A stretch of 64,000 bases of DNA from positions 1 through 64,000 of the forward strand of contig WSYJ01000163.1 of the NCBI GenBank assembly GCA_020186115.1. Direction: 5' to 3'. Source of the stretch: Histomonas meleagridis (Eukaryota > Parabasalia > Tritrichomonadida > Dientamoebidae). This document shows positions 53,125-64,000 of this stretch, piece by piece; within the stretch, counting starts at the first letter, position 1; every line of letters begins with the position of its first letter. A model generated the notes under the pieces. The model saw nothing but the letters and a program-made list of their open reading frames with translations. It made no database searches and was not told the origin of the DNA. The position numbers were made by a program, and so were the translations under genes.

Positions 53125-54480
53125 TCCAATTTATATTATGTTTTTCAATAAATATTTACAATAATATTGTATTATTTTTTTTCTCATTATTACAAATTAA
53201 AATTCAGCATTTATTTGATATTATTATGATATGTTTACTTAATTATTTTGAAACATATTTTATGATTAAATATACATTATCTTTTTATATGTTTTAATTA
53301 CGGATTTTGCTATAAAATTCACGTCGTTCATGTTTTTCTCATTATTATTATTTTCGACACTTAATAGTTCAGAAACTTTCATAAAATTTCCTCTCGAATT
53401 TAATAAGAATCATTTAATGTGATATATATCTATATTTTATGAAAAATCATTCTTTAATATTTTGTTCGAAATAATTATTTTCATCGCATGTTTTTCATAA
53501 AGTGTAGAACTTTTGAAGGAGATGACCCAAAATCATATGATGGATGTATTTCAACAAAAAATTATCATCATTCAAGACTTAAGGTTCAAGATTTTCAAAA
53601 TAAAAATTTGCGCATATTATAGTATGTAAACATGAAAGATCATTAATTCCAAATCTGTTCCAATATATTTCGGTTTACCCGCAATTCATATAACATGTAT
53701 CACATTGAACTATTGAAGAATGTTGTGCATCTCTCATTAAATTGCAAAGTGATCTATGAATTTGTTTTCTTGAATCTATCTCGAAATTATTATTAATATC
53801 AAAAATTGTTTCTAAAACAATTTGTGAGCTTCGTTTAATTTTGTAAAATCTGAAAACATTTACATTCATTTTTTTGTGTAAAATTTCGATGTGACTTGAG
53901 CATGTTGAGATTCCTAATGTTTGTCTATACCATTTCGATGATTACTACTTTTTGCAATAAGTTTACCTTTAATATCTGTAAATCAAATATTTTTGCGAAT
54001 TTCATAATAATTTTTGAATCGATTTCTTCATTAACAATTAGTTCATTAACATATGCAATAGATTGAACTAAATGAACCTCGTAAAATGATCCCTAAAGGA
54101 ATCGATGCATTATTGAATATTAATTGTGGTATTGAATACACGTTAGGACGAAGCATTGATTTGAATATAGAGACTACAATCATTGATATATAAAAATTCT
54201 AAAATTCCAGGAGATTATCAAATAAAGCATTGAACTGGCTTATTATCATTAACTAATAAATTTTTTATTATATTGTTGTAAGTGGAAAAGGTACTCCACT
54301 TTTTGAGGACGATCATATTCAATTGAAAAAGTGAAAATGTTAAAATATCCCAAATAATGAAAAAGTGAAGCAAAAATATCGATTAATAATATTTGGTGCT
54401 TATTCAACAAATTCAGCAGCAATTCCTTATCAAGGAGGTACCCAAAATACAAGAAATAATTTCAATATAAATTTTGATGG
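53125..54480. other. Region with element debris, no intact gene
   Basis: Short frames (53675-53869 with SLCNLMRDAQHSSIVQCDTC; 54249-54452) have no clear relation to a family. The stretch near 53520-53590 reads EGDDPKSYDGCISTKNYHHS in one frame and may be a piece of a transposase. No RNA gene is seen. Confidence 0.4.
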
Positions 54481-54529
54481 CTTTCATTATTGTTCATAAA
54501 AAAAGAATAGACATCAATGTACATTGAGA

Positions 54530-55465
54530 TGTACTAGATGACTTTGGTAATCAACATGAACTTATTTCAAAAAGGGATATTATCAAATCGAAAGCTTTAT
54601 TGGAGGTAGGTTTTATATCCCGTAAAGACATTTGTGCAAGATTCAAATGTTCTAATTCTACTATTTCAAAAGTTTTCAAAAAATTTGGGATTAAATATCC
54701 AAAACTTAATAAAGGAAGGAAATCAAAATTTGTTGATCTGAAAATGATTGACACAATTTTGGATTATACCAGAAAATCCCGGGTTGGTTATCAAAGGATG
54801 ACTGATGTTCTTCTAAGAAAAAGTTTTACAGTTACGGAAAATGAAGTCAAAAGAATATTAGAAACTGAAGGACTTTACTTATTCGAGAAGGAATATAAAC
54901 CAGATGATGTTAATGATCTAAGGTTTGTTGCCCCATTTGTAAATCAAATTTGGCATACAGATCTGCATTATCTTAAGAAAAATAAGGTGAGGATCAGAAA
55001 TATTTAATAAGTTTTATTGATGATAGATCTCAAAAAATATTATATTTTGAGGTTCTAAATGATAAAACTGATGAAAGCGCTTCTGCTGCTTTAAAAAAAG
55101 CTCTTGATTTGGTTATTGCAGAAACAAATCATGTACCTCACACCATAGTCACTGATAATGGGGGTGAATTCGTTGGTGATGCATTTGTCTCTGTTTTTAA
55201 TCAATAACAAGTCAAACAATTTCGAATCGATCCCTATACTCCTGAAAAAAATGCAAAGATCGAACGTTTCTGGAGAACTTATGAGCAAGCCAAGACCGAT
55301 AACTCAACAATCGGTGAAATTGTGGATGAATATAATATGTATTGGCTTCACAAAGGTCTTTACATTATATACAAAAAGAAAATGACTCCACAAGAAGCTT
55401 GGGAAATAATGCCAAAGTATGATGGTTCACACAGTGATACGGAACTTCGACTAATTTATATCTAA
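54530..55465 (+). pseudogene. Integrase-core (rve) transposase, one frameshift and one stop
   Basis: An N-terminal helix-turn-helix (SRKDICARFKCSNSTISKVF) and a second one (VGYQRMTDVLLRKSFTVTEN) are followed by the DDE core: QIWHTDLHYLKKN (first Asp), HTIVTDNGGEFVGDAF (second Asp) and PEKNAKIERFWRTYE (Glu), then KMTPQEAWEIM. This is the order of IS3/IS481-like and retroviral-type integrases. The frame breaks near 55005 and a TAA replaces one codon near 55205. It is otherwise well preserved, so inactivation seems recent. The exact superfamily needs a search. Confidence 0.7.
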
Positions 55466-55469
55466 AAAT

Positions 55470-55940
55470 AAATTTGGCATTAATCTATTTTAATTGATGA
55501 ATTTTTAATCATTATTGTATGCGTCGCTTTTGAATGACATCTGATCGTTAACCGCCGTACGATAGGGCAAGTGAATTAACGGCTACAAAATATTATGCCA
55601 CGGTCCACTTATTGATATGAATATGATCGTTATATATATTTTGTCTTTGTCCACTTTTGTTCGTGTCTTTTAATCGTATATTATTTTGCCATATTTATAT
55701 TTTGCGTAGTTTCTATCGTCAAAAGTGGAGTACTATTTTCATCTAACATAATAAATTTTATATTATAGTGTAGCATTGAGCTCACGATAAAATTTTTTAG
55801 CTCAAGTAAAAGTGACATTTCCTTGTGGTGCCCCTGTGTTGACACATTTATGACGGTTAGGGGATTTTTAACGTTCGGCGTCTTAACGTTTTTCACTCTA
55901 TTGTGAAACATTATTTTTTATACTATTAATTATTGAGAAG
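55470..55940. other. Intergenic region with GC-richer inverted repeat
   Basis: Near 55530-55580 an imperfect inverted repeat (GTTAACCGCCGTAC ... GAATTAACGGC) stands out against the AT-rich surroundings. It may be the end of the adjacent integrase-like element. No gene is recognised, including a 76-codon frame on the minus strand. Confidence 0.35.
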
Positions 55941-56620
55941 TTAATTTAATAAATTCCATTTATAAATGTTATTATATGACATTCATTGTATACATTGATT
56001 CGATATATTGTTATTAAGCGGAATCTGACAAGCAGAAGATCATCAGATATGTTTGTCATTATTCCTCGGACAATAAATCGATGACTTGAAATGAGCCTTT
56101 CAACATCACTCTCGCTGGTTCCAATCGACACTAGTCGCATTCCTACTTCAAATATTCTTATCGTTTGAAGGAATTTGTACCCATTCTTCCACATTTCTGA
56201 TTCTGGAATCTCGCCTTCGAATGATCTATTGGCAAATTCATTAGTATCGAAGATCCATTTGTCATAAATCAGCTCTGCATTTTCCGTTGGTGTCTCGTTT
56301 AAGCTCATAATTACTATAAATTTCATGATCACATCTAATGATTTTTCGTATGCACCTTTTCTAATATCATAGGCAACTATTTCATCTATACTGTTCTCAA
56401 GTTGTTGGTTAACAATGTGATTATATCTTTCTTTTTCAAATAGTTATTTAATAAATGCATTTTCCTCCTGTTCTGCAATGATTGCCTCATTGATCGACGA
56501 ATTGTTATCTAGTTGTTCTTCTTCATATTGTTCATCCATTTCTTCATCGGATGTATCATCATCAACACCATTTTCTATTTCATTAAGTTTCAAAGTTACT
56601 CTTTCAGTATAGTCATCTAT

Positions 56621-57912
56621 AGGGTGTCCGGATAAATTTTAGTATCAGCGTTTGTGTTGAATAATATTTTTTAAAATTTTAAATATAAATACATTAAATG
56701 TATGTGATATTTTATTTTAAATATTAGATTTTATTTTTATCTGGTTCATGAGTTATAGTAAAAATAATAATACAAAATCTGTTTATTTTTAAAATACGTT
56801 TAAATTTTCATTATTAAAATGAGTGATTATATGAAACATCTCGTCATATATTGGAACAGCAAAAATTTGAAGCCAAATGATATATATAATAAATGTTGTA
56901 AAAACTTTGGTGAAGATAATGTTCACTATAGCACAATAACAGATTGGTGTAGAAAATTGTTATTAGGCCAAAACATTCTGGTAAGAAAAACTGGCAGCGG
57001 TTTATTTACAGATAATTTTATTGACCCTTTAATTTGTGATCAATTAGAACAAATGCCATTTCACAGTGTCAGAACATTGAGCACAACTTTAAAAATCCCA
57101 AAAAGTACAATCCATGATCATCTCCGCAAAATAAGATTTGTTGTGAAGCATTTAAGGTTCGTTCCCCACACATTTTTTTATAAACAAAAATTACAACGTA
57201 TTGATAAGTCAAAACAACTTTTGAAAATTATTCAACAGGCACGTCACCAATCTTGGAAGTTCTTCTTAACAGGTGATGATAGCTGGTTAATTTTAGAAAG
57301 GATTTTGAAATTCAATGGCTCCAGCCTGATCAAAAACCTTTTACAAGACCTAGAAAAATTATTTCAACACCAAAAAGAATGCTAGCGGTTTTTTGGTCTC
57401 CTTTGGGATTTAGAATAGTTGAAATGTTACCTCATGGTAATAAATTTAATAGCGTATACTTTACTGAATCTATCTTAAAGAAAATTGTAAAAACAAATCC
57501 TCAGCAAAAGGAAGGGCGGCCGAAAAGGAAAGTTGTGGTGCATATGGACAATGCGACACCTCATCGGTCAAATGAAACCAAGAAGTTTGCCACCAAAAAT
57601 GGGTTATTTTTATGCCCTCATCCAGCATTTTCGCCAGATTTAGCACCATCAGACTTTTATCTTTTTGGTGAAGTTAAAAATGAATTAAAAGGTTCAGGGT
57701 TTGTCTCAGAAGATGAACTTTTTGAGGCAATTAAGTCAATATTGGAGAAGATCACAAGAGATGAACTTGAATCCGTCTTTATAGAATGGGAAAGGAGACT
57801 CCAAGCCTGTATTGATAATGGGGGTGATTACATTGAGTGAAGTTTACTTTACTATAAAAATTTTGTTTGTAGCATTTTCTGATATTGAGATACTAAAATT
57901 TATCCGGACACC
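56621..57912 (+). mobile_element. mariner element with terminal inverted repeats, nearly intact
   Basis: The terminal inverted repeats GGGTGTCCGGATAAATTTTA (left) and its complement (right, TAAAATTTATCCGGACACCC) are matched over at least 25 bp. The left flank is TA, while the right flank is AA rather than TA, perhaps by mutation. The element is about 1.29 kb and contains a transposase with a single frameshift. It sits inside the hAT-like pseudogene. Confidence 0.85.
56819..57840 (+). pseudogene. mariner transposase (DD34D), one frameshift
   Basis: Two frames (56819-57385 and 57379-57840) together give a full-length mariner transposase of about 340 residues. The N-terminal HTH parts are HLVIYWNSKNLKPNDIYNKC and TLSTTLKIPKSTIHDHLRKI. 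The catalytic Asp residues lie in FLTGDDSWLI, VVVHMDNATPHRS and FSPDLAPSDFYLFG. A frameshift near 57295 separates the first Asp from the second. No stops interrupt the frames otherwise, so it was active recently. Confidence 0.85.
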
Positions 57913-58369
57913 CAATATTGTCTTTTTTTCTATATATTCTTCTTCATCTGTATTATCAAGCCCAATTTTGTTAATTAAATTTTCCATTAGTTCATTAGCA
58001 ACTTCGTTTGATTTGATGATTTTTTCTTCGTTGTGGTTAAATCTACTCGCTTTTCCCATGTAATTATTTTTCCTTAGATAATATCAGCCTGGCAATGTCA
58101 GTGTCCATGCTGCCCAAGCTTCGGCTGGTAGATAAACTATAATAATTGCTGTCAAGTGTGCTAGTTGTTGACTCGAAATCCTATATGATTCGGGTTCTGA
58201 TAGTAGATTCCTATTTATAATTATTCTATAACATTTATAATAGGTTATGTATATTGTTGGAACAACATCTTGGAAATGTGATTGTTCGCATTCAAAAAAT
58301 AAAACAGCTAGCTTAATTGGTAAGAGAATAATAAACATGTCTTTGTATACTTGTGGCATTGTTGAATAT

Positions 58370-58735
58370 ATGGAATATGTGGATTGGAATGTATGAAATT
58401 TAGTGTGATATCACCTATTGATGTGATGAATTCTTTCATATGGGGCGAAGATCCGAATGATACAGCATATTTTCTAAAGAGTATTTAAATTCAATGGGTA
58501 TTCAAGTATTTCTGAGTGTTGTTATTTCTTTCTGAAAATATGGCGCTCAAATTCTGAGGGCATTCGATTCCATTCATCATAAATTAAAATTAAAGTATCT
58601 TGATATACTACTTACTTTAATCAACAAAAAAAGGATATTATGTTGTAATATAATATATTAGTAAATTTAATATAATATAATATTGCAATTGATATAATTC
58701 TTGTTCATTCATTTTCAAACTTAATTTGCTTATTG
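58370..58735. other. Intergenic region, no gene seen
   Basis: A short frame (MKFSVISPIDVMNSFIWGED, from about 58396) ends after about 30 codons. Nothing else is recognised. Confidence 0.4.
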
Positions 58736-59000
58736 TTTGTTCTCATTTATTCTGGTTTGTTTTTTTAATTCATTTATATTTATCCTTGCTTATTCTTGTT
58801 TATTTTCTTAAATAATTCTTGTTTGTTCTTGTTTATTATCATTTATTCATTATTATTTATTCTAATTAATTCTTGTTTATTCTTGTTTATTCATTGTTTG
58901 TTCTTGATTTTTCATTGATTATTCTCATCTGATTATTCATTTGTTTGCTTATATTTATTATCACTCATTCTTGTTTATTCTTTTTTATTCATTGTTTGCT
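58736..59000. repeat. Degenerate TTCTTGTTTATT minisatellite
   Basis: About 20 imperfect repeats of a 10-14-base unit (TTCTTGTTTATT, ATTCATTGTTTGTTC) lie directly before the Tc1 fragment. Confidence 0.75.
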
Positions 59001-59530
59001 CTAGATTTTTCATTGCAATGTGAGGCCTTGCATTATCTTGTTGCAGCACCCACTTTCCTTGTCCATATACTTTGTATGCCTCATTTTCAACACATCACTG
59101 CCGATTATGATATCAAAAACATATGATTCAGTATTCACTGGTCCCTCAACAGATATCAAATTACTTATGATATTGTAACCGGTTACCACCGGTGGCACCC
59201 CAAATCATTACTTTTGGGGGATGTGCCACTTTTTCAGAACAAATTTGTGAAGAATAATTATCACTTCTTCTCCACATCCATTGATTCCCATTATATAACC
59301 AACTCTCGTTCTAAAACACTACTTTCTTGTAGTTGGTTCCATTTTGTAGTTGATAGTTTGCCCATTGAATGAGGATTTTTTTTGCATGTTCCGTTAGTTT
59401 AACAGAGTTTCTTGGAGGGATAAAGCTAAACCCTATTATCTCATTCATCTTATTTTTATACCCTAATAGATTAATTTGTGAATATTTGCATAAAACCAAC
59501 AATTTGATTAAATGACAATTCCATTAATAA
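59000..59530 (-). pseudogene. Tc1-type transposase fossil
   Basis: The minus-strand frames give RTRVGYIMGINGCGEEVIII, PKVMIWGATGGN and YGQGKWVLQQDNARPHIAMK, which are the middle part and second catalytic Asp of Tc1 transposases. Several frameshifts are present. The C-terminal third is replaced by the minisatellite. Confidence 0.65.
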
Positions 59531-59534
59531 TGTT

Positions 59535-60630
59535 CAAAAGTAAAATTTTGATAAATCATAGAATTTAATAAAATATCAAAACTTTTATGATTTAATTCAT
59601 ATCTCGAAGGATCAATAAAATATTAGATAAGAAGTAAATCACAATCTTTTGAGACATATAAAAAATAGGTAATATTTGATTCGTCTATAAATTTCCATTG
59701 TCGACATAAAATTGAAGAATTATTAATATTTGATGTTGATTAAAATTCATTTCTTTAAAATTTATATTTCGAAAATATAAAAAACCCCATCAATCATATT
59801 GATTGCATTCTACTAATAAAAAATGATGTGAATTAATTTTCATCGCGTGTTATTATTCTTTGTTTTGAATATATTATTTATTTTATTTAACTTTTTGAAT
59901 GTTTCATAGCTATTTGACGTTAAAAAAAACGTAACAAGCCTTCGCAACGTTTTTTGCACCCTAAACGTTGAAAAGTGGAAATAACAATCAGAAAATTTAA
60001 CGTTGCCCATGTCTGGTTTTTCAGGAATTAATTACATTTTAATGAAAAAATAGTTTTTCGTGAAATCCTCTCATCTCAGATTGTTTCAATGATAATTTTA
60101 GATTGCTCCAAAGCTGAAGTCAGTCTGATGATTGACTAAGGAATGATTTAATAATAATAAAAAATTATTTAAATAAAATCTAATGTGATTAATCAAATAA
60201 ATGATTTTTTTTTTGATTTATTCTTGCAAATGGATATGCATTCATTTTGCAAGAACATTGTGATCAGTTATATCAACACCCATGCCATTTTCCTTTACAT
60301 ATGATATTATTTTTTGTGTTTGTGTACTTTGGGTATCATTATATCCCATGTTAAATTGAATTTTTGATCATAACTTGTTTTATATTGTTTTTGTATTTTA
60401 ATGTTTTTAAAATTTTCTTTATTGTTGTCGTTATCCTTATTAATTTTTACCCGTGAGTTTGGTAAATGACAATTTCCAATTAATGCCAACATGTAAATTT
60501 GGCACTTTCCAAAAAAGTGCTGGGTGAAATTTCAATTAATTCTCGATCCGCCTGAAGCTACGAATAAAAATTAAAGCATGCTTTAACCAAATTTGTTTTA
60601 AAAATAGAGTTTATTAGTTATAATAAAAAT
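59535..60630. other. Intergenic region with a small reading frame
   Basis: A 61-codon frame on the minus strand (60307-60492, GNCHLPNSRVKINKDNDNNK) is the only open stretch, with no recognisable motif. A short hairpin (GGCACTTTCC/AAAAAGTGC) lies near 60498-60520. Confidence 0.35.
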
Positions 60631-60634
60631 AATT

Positions 60635-61066
60635 TTACTTATTGTCAGGGTGTTGGTCAAGTAATAAGAAAAACTGGTCTTGTATTGTTGTCCAATTTTC
60701 GTTAAACCATCGTACCAAATCTGTCTTTTTCTTGATAGTTTTGGGGTCAAAAGGTAAATCATGTTTTTTTGATAGAAACATTGCAATATCCCTATAAACA
60801 ATTGAAGTTGGTTTGATGGGTTTATGATTTTTCTTTAATAATAACAAGTGATCTTCAATAGCTCTTTCTGCACGAGACTTGTTACCCACTTGGATCCCGC
60901 CTTCCTTTGAATCAAATTGATATAATAATTCATTAAGACGATGTGTTGCAACGCCTTTTAAATCAGGATGGTTATGACAAATCGAAATGATATCACTGAT
61001 AATTTCTAAAGTTTCTTGAAGTTCTGGAACATTTGTTTCTTCTTGCATTAATTTTTCATATAACAT
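60635..61066 (-). CDS. Hypothetical helical protein
   Basis: The protein has 143 residues with a mixed composition and no low complexity: ETLEIISDIISICHNHPDLK, KSRAERAIEDHLLLLKKNHK, YRDIAMFLSKKHDLPFDPKT and DLVRWFNENWTTIQDQFFLL. The last part looks like a small helical domain. An in-frame TGA lies 36 bases upstream of the ATG, so the start is at or after 61066. It lies downstream of the CysRS gene on the same strand. I do not recognise the family. Confidence 0.5.
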   Translation of the reverse strand: MLYEKLMQEETNVPELQETLEIISDIISICHNHPDLKGVATHRLNELLYQFDSKEGGIQVGNKSRAERAIEDHLLLLKKNHKPIKPTSIVYRDIAMFLSKKHDLPFDPKTIKKKTDLVRWFNENWTTIQDQFFLLLDQHPDNK

Positions 61067-61571
61067 GTCAGATGGTAACTCAAGCTGAAGTAAAGTAACT
61101 CAATCATTTGTTTTCAAGATGAATAATAAAACAAGTATCCCCGAAGTACAACAGTACTTAAAGTTGTTTTTAAGAATTTAAAGATGAAACAAAATGAAGG
61201 CAATGATAATTTTTCATGTAATTTTATATGAAAAATATTTTTTTTAATAAATTTGAATAATTCTATAATTATATTATTATATTTTTATCTAACTTATTGT
61301 ATTCAATAATTACTTAAAATATATTATATTATTAATTACATTTTTATACAGTTTGTACCTGAAATGATCAAAAACCGCTGATTTCCCAAACAAACACACT
61401 CAATTCACATGCCGATCAAATTACATCAAAGAATACCGTACGAGTAAAGCAAAAACTTAATTCTATATCATATTTAGAAACGCAAAGATTTTATTTATAA
61501 TTTTGTTCTATTTTAGACAATGAAATGTTTATTTTCGAAATTTCTCATAAAAATTTTAATTTTATTCTGAT
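61067..61571. other. Intergenic region between CysRS and the hypothetical gene
   Basis: AT-rich sequence with no reading frame or RNA gene recognised. Confidence 0.5.
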
Positions 61572-63452
61572 TTATTTACTTTGATTTGCCTTGTTAAATC
61601 TATCCTGCATTAACTTCTGCTGCTTCCTCAATTTATTTATTTGTCCTCTTGACAATGGTTCACCTTTTGCATCCTTTGTTGGGAAACCTGTTTCATCCCA
61701 TTCGGAATATTTATCAGTTTGTTCTCTAAAGAAAACCGCAGGATCGACGACAACTGCCTGTTTCTTGTTACCCTTTTGTTGCTGTTGTTGTTTCTTAACT
61801 TCTTGTGCATGTTTCATTTGCGCTTGTTTTTTAAGTTTCGCTTCGACATCTTCTGGATCGCAAAGTTTAAATGTAACTCCATTGTTACTATCTTCGAGTC
61901 TAATTCCAAGTGCAGGTAATGTAATATCTCTTTGCTTATCCATCAATGACAAAATTGATTTCGTATGTTCGTCAAGAAGTTTAATTGCATCATAACGCTT
62001 TTGTGCTTCTTCATCATTGTCGGGTCGCGGCTTTCTTATGTCGACTCCTAAAAGTTGTGCAATAGCTTTCGTATCAGTTAATAACGAACGTGCAGGAACA
62101 CGAATTTCTTGGCGATGATGTGCAAGAGATTCTGCGACAGCGCCAAGATTTGATGCTGTGCTTTCGGATAAGTTGCATGAATCTTTAGTGAAGCCTAAGA
62201 TATTCATAATACGCTTTATAAAACGTGCGGATGATAATATGAGTCCATTGTTTGGTTTCATGGAATTTGCACTTGTAATAAGTTGTGATATTAATTCAAG
62301 AACTTGTGGAATATTGAAGTTATTAGAGAATGCGGATTCAACATCAAGCGATGTCTTGGTCAATAAAAGTGAAAATTCATTATCAACTTCATTGAATTCA
62401 TGAACATCAGTGGCATGTCCAGTGCTATGAATGGCTTCCGCATTTTGTAAGAAATTGGTGATCTTACTTAAGAGGGAATTCGCATGTTCGATTAAACCAT
62501 CAGTAAGTTCTAATACTTTTTGCCATGGAACAAGTGCAAATGCCATACGAAGTGTGCGCCAATCATGTGTTTCTAATGATGACGAAATCGTTTTGAAGTT
62601 GCCAAGTGATTTTGACATTTTCTCGCCATTAATTTTAAGCTGTCCGGTATGAATCCAGATGCGAACCCATGGATCAACGCCAAATTTGGCTTGGGATTGC
62701 GCAATTTCATTCGTATGATGTGGAAAACGAAGATCAATCCCGCCACAATGAATATCAAAATGATCACCAAAGAAAATTCCTGACATCGTGGAACATTCAA
62801 TGTGCCAACCTGGACGACCTTTTCCCCAAGGTGAATCCCAGAAAGGTTCGCCTGGTTTGGTAGCTTTCCATAATGCAAAATCAGCTGAATTCTTCTTTCC
62901 AAGCTCAGCAAGATCATCTGATTGTCTATTCTCCTCGGAATATGAACCTGCTTCAAGCTCTGCATATTTAAAGCCAGAATTTATGTATTGTTGAACATCA
63001 AAATAAACGCTTCCAGCCTTTTCATAAGCAAAACCTTTTTCAACAAGGGTCTTAATAAAGTCAATGATCTGCGGAATAACTTCGGTAACACGAAGAAGTG
63101 AATCAGGACGACGAACATTGAGAGAATCCATATCTTTGAAAAAAGCATTTTCACGGTTTCGTGAATATTCAAATATGGTAGAACAACCGGTTTTCCCTTG
63201 ATTGAAAGAGTCGATGATTTTATCATCAATATCAGTGATGTTCATGGTCCATTGAAGTGGAATATTGAAGTATTCGCTTAGGATACGACGAATCATATCA
63301 AGTGTAACATAGGTCCTTGCATGACCAAGATGTGAATCTGAATAAACAGTTGGACCACATGTATATACACGAAGAGGTTTTCCATTTTCGATTTGAATCG
63401 GGGATACATTTTTGGTTAAAGTATTATATACAGAAACACCAGTATTTTTCAT
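61572..63452 (-). CDS. Cysteinyl-tRNA synthetase
   Basis: This full-length cytosolic class I synthetase has 626 residues and charges tRNA-Cys. Key sites are the zinc ligand C32 in YTCGPTVY, the HIGH-type box HLGHA (41-45), the second zinc region HIECSTM (C220) and FPHHTNEIAQSQ (H245-246), and KMSKS in GEKMSKSLGNFKTI (278-282). The anticodon-binding domain and a basic C-terminal extension (AQEVKKQQQQQKGNKKQAV) follow, with SRGQINKLRKQQKLMQD at the end. This is the eukaryotic form. A CCATATT motif lies 10 bases before the ATG. All catalytic residues are present. Confidence 0.97.
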   Translation of the reverse strand: MKNTGVSVYNTLTKNVSPIQIENGKPLRVYTCGPTVYSDSHLGHARTYVTLDMIRRILSEYFNIPLQWTMNITDIDDKIIDSFNQGKTGCSTIFEYSRNRENAFFKDMDSLNVRRPDSLLRVTEVIPQIIDFIKTLVEKGFAYEKAGSVYFDVQQYINSGFKYAELEAGSYSEENRQSDDLAELGKKNSADFALWKATKPGEPFWDSPWGKGRPGWHIECSTMSGIFFGDHFDIHCGGIDLRFPHHTNEIAQSQAKFGVDPWVRIWIHTGQLKINGEKMSKSLGNFKTISSSLETHDWRTLRMAFALVPWQKVLELTDGLIEHANSLLSKITNFLQNAEAIHSTGHATDVHEFNEVDNEFSLLLTKTSLDVESAFSNNFNIPQVLELISQLITSANSMKPNNGLILSSARFIKRIMNILGFTKDSCNLSESTASNLGAVAESLAHHRQEIRVPARSLLTDTKAIAQLLGVDIRKPRPDNDEEAQKRYDAIKLLDEHTKSILSLMDKQRDITLPALGIRLEDSNNGVTFKLCDPEDVEAKLKKQAQMKHAQEVKKQQQQQKGNKKQAVVVDPAVFFREQTDKYSEWDETGFPTKDAKGEPLSRGQINKLRKQQKLMQDRFNKANQSK

Positions 63453-63457
63453 TTTTT

Positions 63458-63466
63458 AATATGGCC
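63458..63466 (-). promoter_or_regulatory. Initiator-like motif of the CysRS gene
   Basis: The minus strand reads GGCCATATT with its second A about 10 bases before the ATG at 63452. It is the same motif class as before other genes of the window. Confidence 0.4.
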
Positions 63467-63479
63467 ATAAATTGAGCTG

Positions 63480-63816
63480 TGGGAATAAAGTATACAAAAA
63501 TTGTGGGGTTTTTTTGACATGCTAAAATTGGATTTTGCTTTATTTAAAACGGTTTTGAATAAATTTTATCAATTGTTAATATTTCTTTAAGAATAGCAAC
63601 ATTTAACTTAACATTTATTGGATTGAAATTAAACTGGTAAAATGTATTTTTTAAGATTGTAAAATTATTAATTTTTTTAGTTCAATTCACCGAAAATTAG
63701 ATTTTGTTTTAGGAGTAAGATTACAATTATTATAAATAAAATCATATACTTTATTAATCACTTAATTTGGTAAGCTATTAATTGAGGAAATAGAGGAAAT
63801 AATGTTATTTCATCTT
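63480..63816. other. Intergenic region upstream of CysRS
   Basis: AT-rich sequence without a recognisable gene. Confidence 0.5.
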
Positions 63817-64000
63817 TTAATTTGATTCCTCCTGCATCATTATGAACCATATATTAACGTTAATTGCAAACTCATTAGTTATATTGCAATCAGAGTTATC
63901 ATTTAAATTTATAATTTGTTGAATATCACTTGGTTGAGGAATAATTATTTTAATATTAAGATCATTAAGGATATCATTTACAGATCTCACAACAACACTA
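63817..64000 (-). CDS. C-terminal end of a gene cut by the window edge
   Basis: On the minus strand the frame is open from 64000 to a stop at 63817-63819. It reads SVVVRSVNDILNDLNIKIII, then PQPSDIQQIINLNDNSDCNI and ends IWFIMMQEESN. The composition looks coding, with alternating hydrophobic residues. The rest of the gene lies outside the window and the family cannot be told. Confidence 0.45.
   Translation of the reverse strand, partial: SVVVRSVNDILNDLNIKIIIPQPSDIQQIINLNDNSDCNITNEFAINVNIWFIMMQEESN

Larger units (their letters stand above)
55946..58359 (-). pseudogene. hAT-like transposase interrupted by a mariner insertion
   Basis: On the minus strand LAVLFFECEQSHFQDVVPTI (58084-58359) is followed by NELMENLINKIGLDNTDEEE (57910-58059). 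After the inserted mariner come an acidic stretch and SIGTSESDVERLISSHRFIV with DDLLLVRFRL (55946-56332). The last part resembles the hAT dimerisation end (SE..R.S....R..L....L..R). The reading frame would continue across the mariner copy, so the two halves were once one gene. Stops occur in the 56340-56460 part. Confidence 0.5.

Noticed and set aside
62573..62965. Second frame on the same strand inside the CysRS gene
   Set aside because: It is an out-of-frame shadow of the CysRS coding sequence.

Overview
The window is AT-rich eukaryotic protist DNA. Compact intronless genes sit in a landscape crowded with decayed mobile elements. Short 5' leaders with a (Y/G)CATT or CCATW motif about 9-20 nt before the start codon, Asn-rich proteins, glucokinase-type and CAMK-like genes, and remnants of mariner, Tc1, pogo, MULE, hAT and tyrosine-recombinase elements all suggest a parabasalid (a Tritrichomonas/Trichomonas/Histomonas-type flagellate). 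The species cannot be fixed from the sequence alone.

Region 1-18.6 kb is a head-to-tail array, all on the minus strand, of at least four copies of a site-specific non-LTR retrotransposon family. It starts exactly at the 3' end of a tRNA-Asn(GTT) gene (18564-18637). The elements have an N-terminal conserved domain, a 19-20-residue repeat region, three C2H2-type zinc fingers, a reverse transcriptase with YADD, a CCHC motif and an R2-type PD-(D/E)XK endonuclease. The units are separated by a 12-14 bp copy of the tRNA-Asn 3' end, which is best read as a target-site duplication. The element ends in AATGAATAAA. One unit (2838-5512) keeps both termini and the N-terminal domain but has no reverse transcriptase, so it looks like a non-autonomous member. 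Most reading frames are broken, often at homopolymers.

Region 18.6-35 kb holds most of the cellular genes: a CHD-type chromatin remodeller with a C-terminal FYRN/FYRC-like region (18804-23354), a PCI-domain protein resembling COP9 signalosome subunit 3 (25823-26845), a long coiled-coil protein (27215-28981) whose stop codon runs into a ~740 bp (TTAG)n microsatellite, and a 939-aa protein with a possible divergent RapGAP/tuberin-like C-terminus (32025-34844). Between them lie a chimeric pogo/Tc1 fossil, a mariner fossil and a 5' fragment of a tyrosine-recombinase element.

Region 35-61 kb is mainly mobile-element debris and pseudogenes (pogo-like, UBR-like, HEAT-repeat/importin-like, MULE, integrase-like, hAT interrupted by a mariner copy, Tc1). 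It also contains an intact CAMK-like kinase (40424-41821), an intact tyrosine-recombinase gene bounded by ~70 bp terminal inverted repeats (46224-47331), and a glucokinase-family protein lacking the catalytic Asp (49505-50662). Region 61-64 kb has a hypothetical protein, a full-length cysteinyl-tRNA synthetase (61572-63452) and the C-terminal end of a further gene cut by the window edge.
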